A stretch of DNA of 51,127 nucleotides from the NCBI GenBank assembly GCA_910574745.1, contig CAJTCE010000028.1:1-51127 (forward strand). Reading direction: 5' to 3'. This document shows positions 50,290 to 51,127 of the stretch, piece by piece. Origin of the DNA: Lachnospiraceae bacterium (GTDB lineage Bacteria; Bacillota; Clostridia; Lachnospirales; Lachnospiraceae). Positions within the stretch are counted from its first letter, which is position 1, and each line of letters opens with the position of its first letter. The position numbers and the translations under genes are program-made. The notes beneath the pieces are model-generated. The model was not told where the DNA came from, searched no databases, and was given only the letters and a program-made list of their open reading frames with translations.

Positions 50290-50292
50290 AAT

Positions 50293-50550
50293 CTATCCCT
50301 CCATATATTTTGTAATTTTTTCTGCTAAGTTATAACTATCTTTTACTATCTCTGACAATTCGTTATTTTCTTCATTAGGAATACTATTTATCATTTCTGA
50401 TAAATTATCTCCATAACTTATACAAGTTTCGTAGAGTAATTGCAATTCGTCTTGTGTAAAAAAATATTTTTTATCCATTTTCATTTCTTTTTCTAATGCT
50501 TTTTTCTGTTCTTCCAGACTATGAATCCTTTTCAATAATCTTTTATTCAT
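50293..50550 (-). CDS. Hypothetical coiled-coil protein (85 residues)
   Basis: MNKRLLKRIHSLEEQKKALE continues the coiled coil, then FFTQDELQLLYETCISYGDN. I took the ATG at 50550 (AAAGGATGG about 11 bases upstream); two upstream Met codons are possible. Ends in EITKYMEG-like acidic sequence. Unknown function. Confidence 0.65.
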   Translation of the reverse strand: MNKRLLKRIHSLEEQKKALEKEMKMDKKYFFTQDELQLLYETCISYGDNLSEMINSIPNEENNELSEIVKDSYNLAEKITKYMEG

Positions 50551-50636
50551 ATTATTATAAACCATCCTTTCTCTTTCTCTATTTTTATATTGAATTAGCA
50601 ATTGTAATAACTAAAAAAGACACTAACGAATATTTT

Positions 50637-50798
50637 TCATTTTCGATGATGATTTCTAATCGATTTATACTCTGTTATGCTTGCCTTAATAGCTTCCTTT
50701 TCACTCATTCCACACACTTCAATTTTCCACCATTTCCATGCTGTCCGGGAATCTTTTTGTTTTGTTCTGTTCAGATATTCTTCATAACTTTCTAACAT
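50637..50798 (-). CDS. Small basic protein (53 residues)
   Basis: MLESYEEYLNRTKQKDSRTA, WKWWKIEVCGMSEKEAIKAS, then a basic end. GGGAGGATTAATTGT precedes the ATG. Aromatic, Lys/Arg-rich and probably helical. Unknown function; it is the first complete gene of the minus-strand array in the window. Confidence 0.6.
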   Translation of the reverse strand: MLESYEEYLNRTKQKDSRTAWKWWKIEVCGMSEKEAIKASITEYKSIRNHHRK

Positions 50799-50889
50799 AC
50801 AATTAATCCTCCCTATTTAGTCAAGTCTTTTTTTCTTATTTTTCAAGGATTTTTTAGTTATATATCTCAGATGAATGAGCCAAGATGAT

Positions 50890-51127
50890 GGACATTTCTT
50901 TGTATCTGGTACGAAAATAGAGGTGTTGGGTATACGAAGTAGAACGTCTTCCGTTTCCGCTCTACATGGCCTTGTGTATACCCCTCCTTCTACGGCAGCG
51001 AACCTCCCGTGTCTACCAGGATCACCGGCATCTCTGCCGGGTCCTAACTTCCTTCGTCCCGCCTGTCCATAACCAGGGTGTCAGCTTAGCTCCTTTACAG
51101 GGTCATGCCCTATGGATAATATTCCTG
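50890..51127 (-). ncRNA. GC-rich structured RNA segment, possibly a truncated group II intron domain I
   Basis: Much richer in G+C than its surroundings. On the minus strand it can form CCGGCA-GAGA-TGCCGG (51043-51028), a six-pair hairpin with a GNRA tetraloop. A nested long stem pairs GGGTATAC with GTATACCC (about 50982-50975 and 50945-50938) and, inside it, GTAGAGCG with CGTTCTAC. A further hairpin is CCTG...CAGG (about 51078-51063). GNRA and multi-stem structure recall group II intron domain I, whose 5' end would be beyond 51127. No maturase gene or domain V follows. Long frames in both directions are without starts or ribosome binding sites, so protein coding is unlikely. Confidence 0.45.

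Noticed and set aside
50875-51072. A 65-residue plus-strand frame in the GC-rich right edge
   Set aside because: Both strands are open there because of high G+C, no ribosome binding site precedes it, and the segment folds as RNA on the other strand.

Overview
The window is AT-rich DNA from a low-GC Firmicute. Strong AGGAGG ribosome binding sites, SigA-type TTGACA-17-TATAAT promoters, a VKTGD sortase-like anchor and the gene families present point to an anaerobic Clostridium or Lachnospiraceae relative. I see no rRNA, tRNA, CRISPR array, transfer apparatus or virion genes. The mix of ParB, a DnaD-like protein, orphan methyltransferases, YopX and RusA-like proteins, many tiny ORFs and decaying genes suggests a large accessory element: a plasmid, phage-plasmid, integrative element or big prophage.

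Layout. 1-2.7 kb (minus strand): anaerobic ribonucleotide reductase genes nrdG-nrdD behind a promoter and a leader terminator. nrdD breaks off inside a conserved motif, with what looks like the P1 helix of a group I intron. 2.75-15.5 kb (plus): a RusA-like protein, a 53-residue membrane peptide and a giant 3877-residue surface protein with signal peptide, Cys-pair repeats, RCC1-like repeats, eleven Ig-like repeats and a C-terminal anchor. 15.6-19.5 kb (minus): a DUF6075-like gene and a tightly coupled four-gene operon of unknown function, containing a membrane J-domain protein and a tyrosine-recombinase-like protein that lacks catalytic residues. 19.7-21.9 kb (plus): a DUF3825-like gene, a HAD-like phosphatase and two small coupled genes. 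22-26.2 kb: an Rpn-type nuclease, a three-gene membrane operon, an XRE regulator and a DUF2442 gene. 26.2-27.3 kb: about 1 kb of non-coding DNA with a type I toxin-antitoxin cassette and two copies of a very long palindrome.

27.3-36.7 kb (minus): a phage-like cluster (GIY-YIG, AAA ATPase, XRE, YopX, ASCH-like, Dam). Several members are decayed: a triple-frameshift pseudogene, a truncated radical-SAM gene, a cytosine methyltransferase with one in-frame TAA, and a gene relic. 36.7-42.6 kb: a membrane protein, a PAPS-reductase-like protein, an unknown 780-residue protein, a DnaD-like protein and an AbiEi-type antitoxin without its usual toxin. 42.8-50.8 kb: ParB and many small unknown proteins, all on the minus strand. 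The right edge is a GC-rich, hairpin-rich segment that looks like structured RNA, possibly a group II intron fragment.

The most interesting signal is a pair of homologous ~265-nt leaders (44574-44838 and 46723-46989). Each sits behind a near-identical perfect SigA promoter and holds two tandem intrinsic terminators with conserved hairpins between and after them, ahead of the parB operon and a five-gene operon. This looks like an undescribed transcription-attenuation or antitermination element that co-regulates two operons of the same mobile element.
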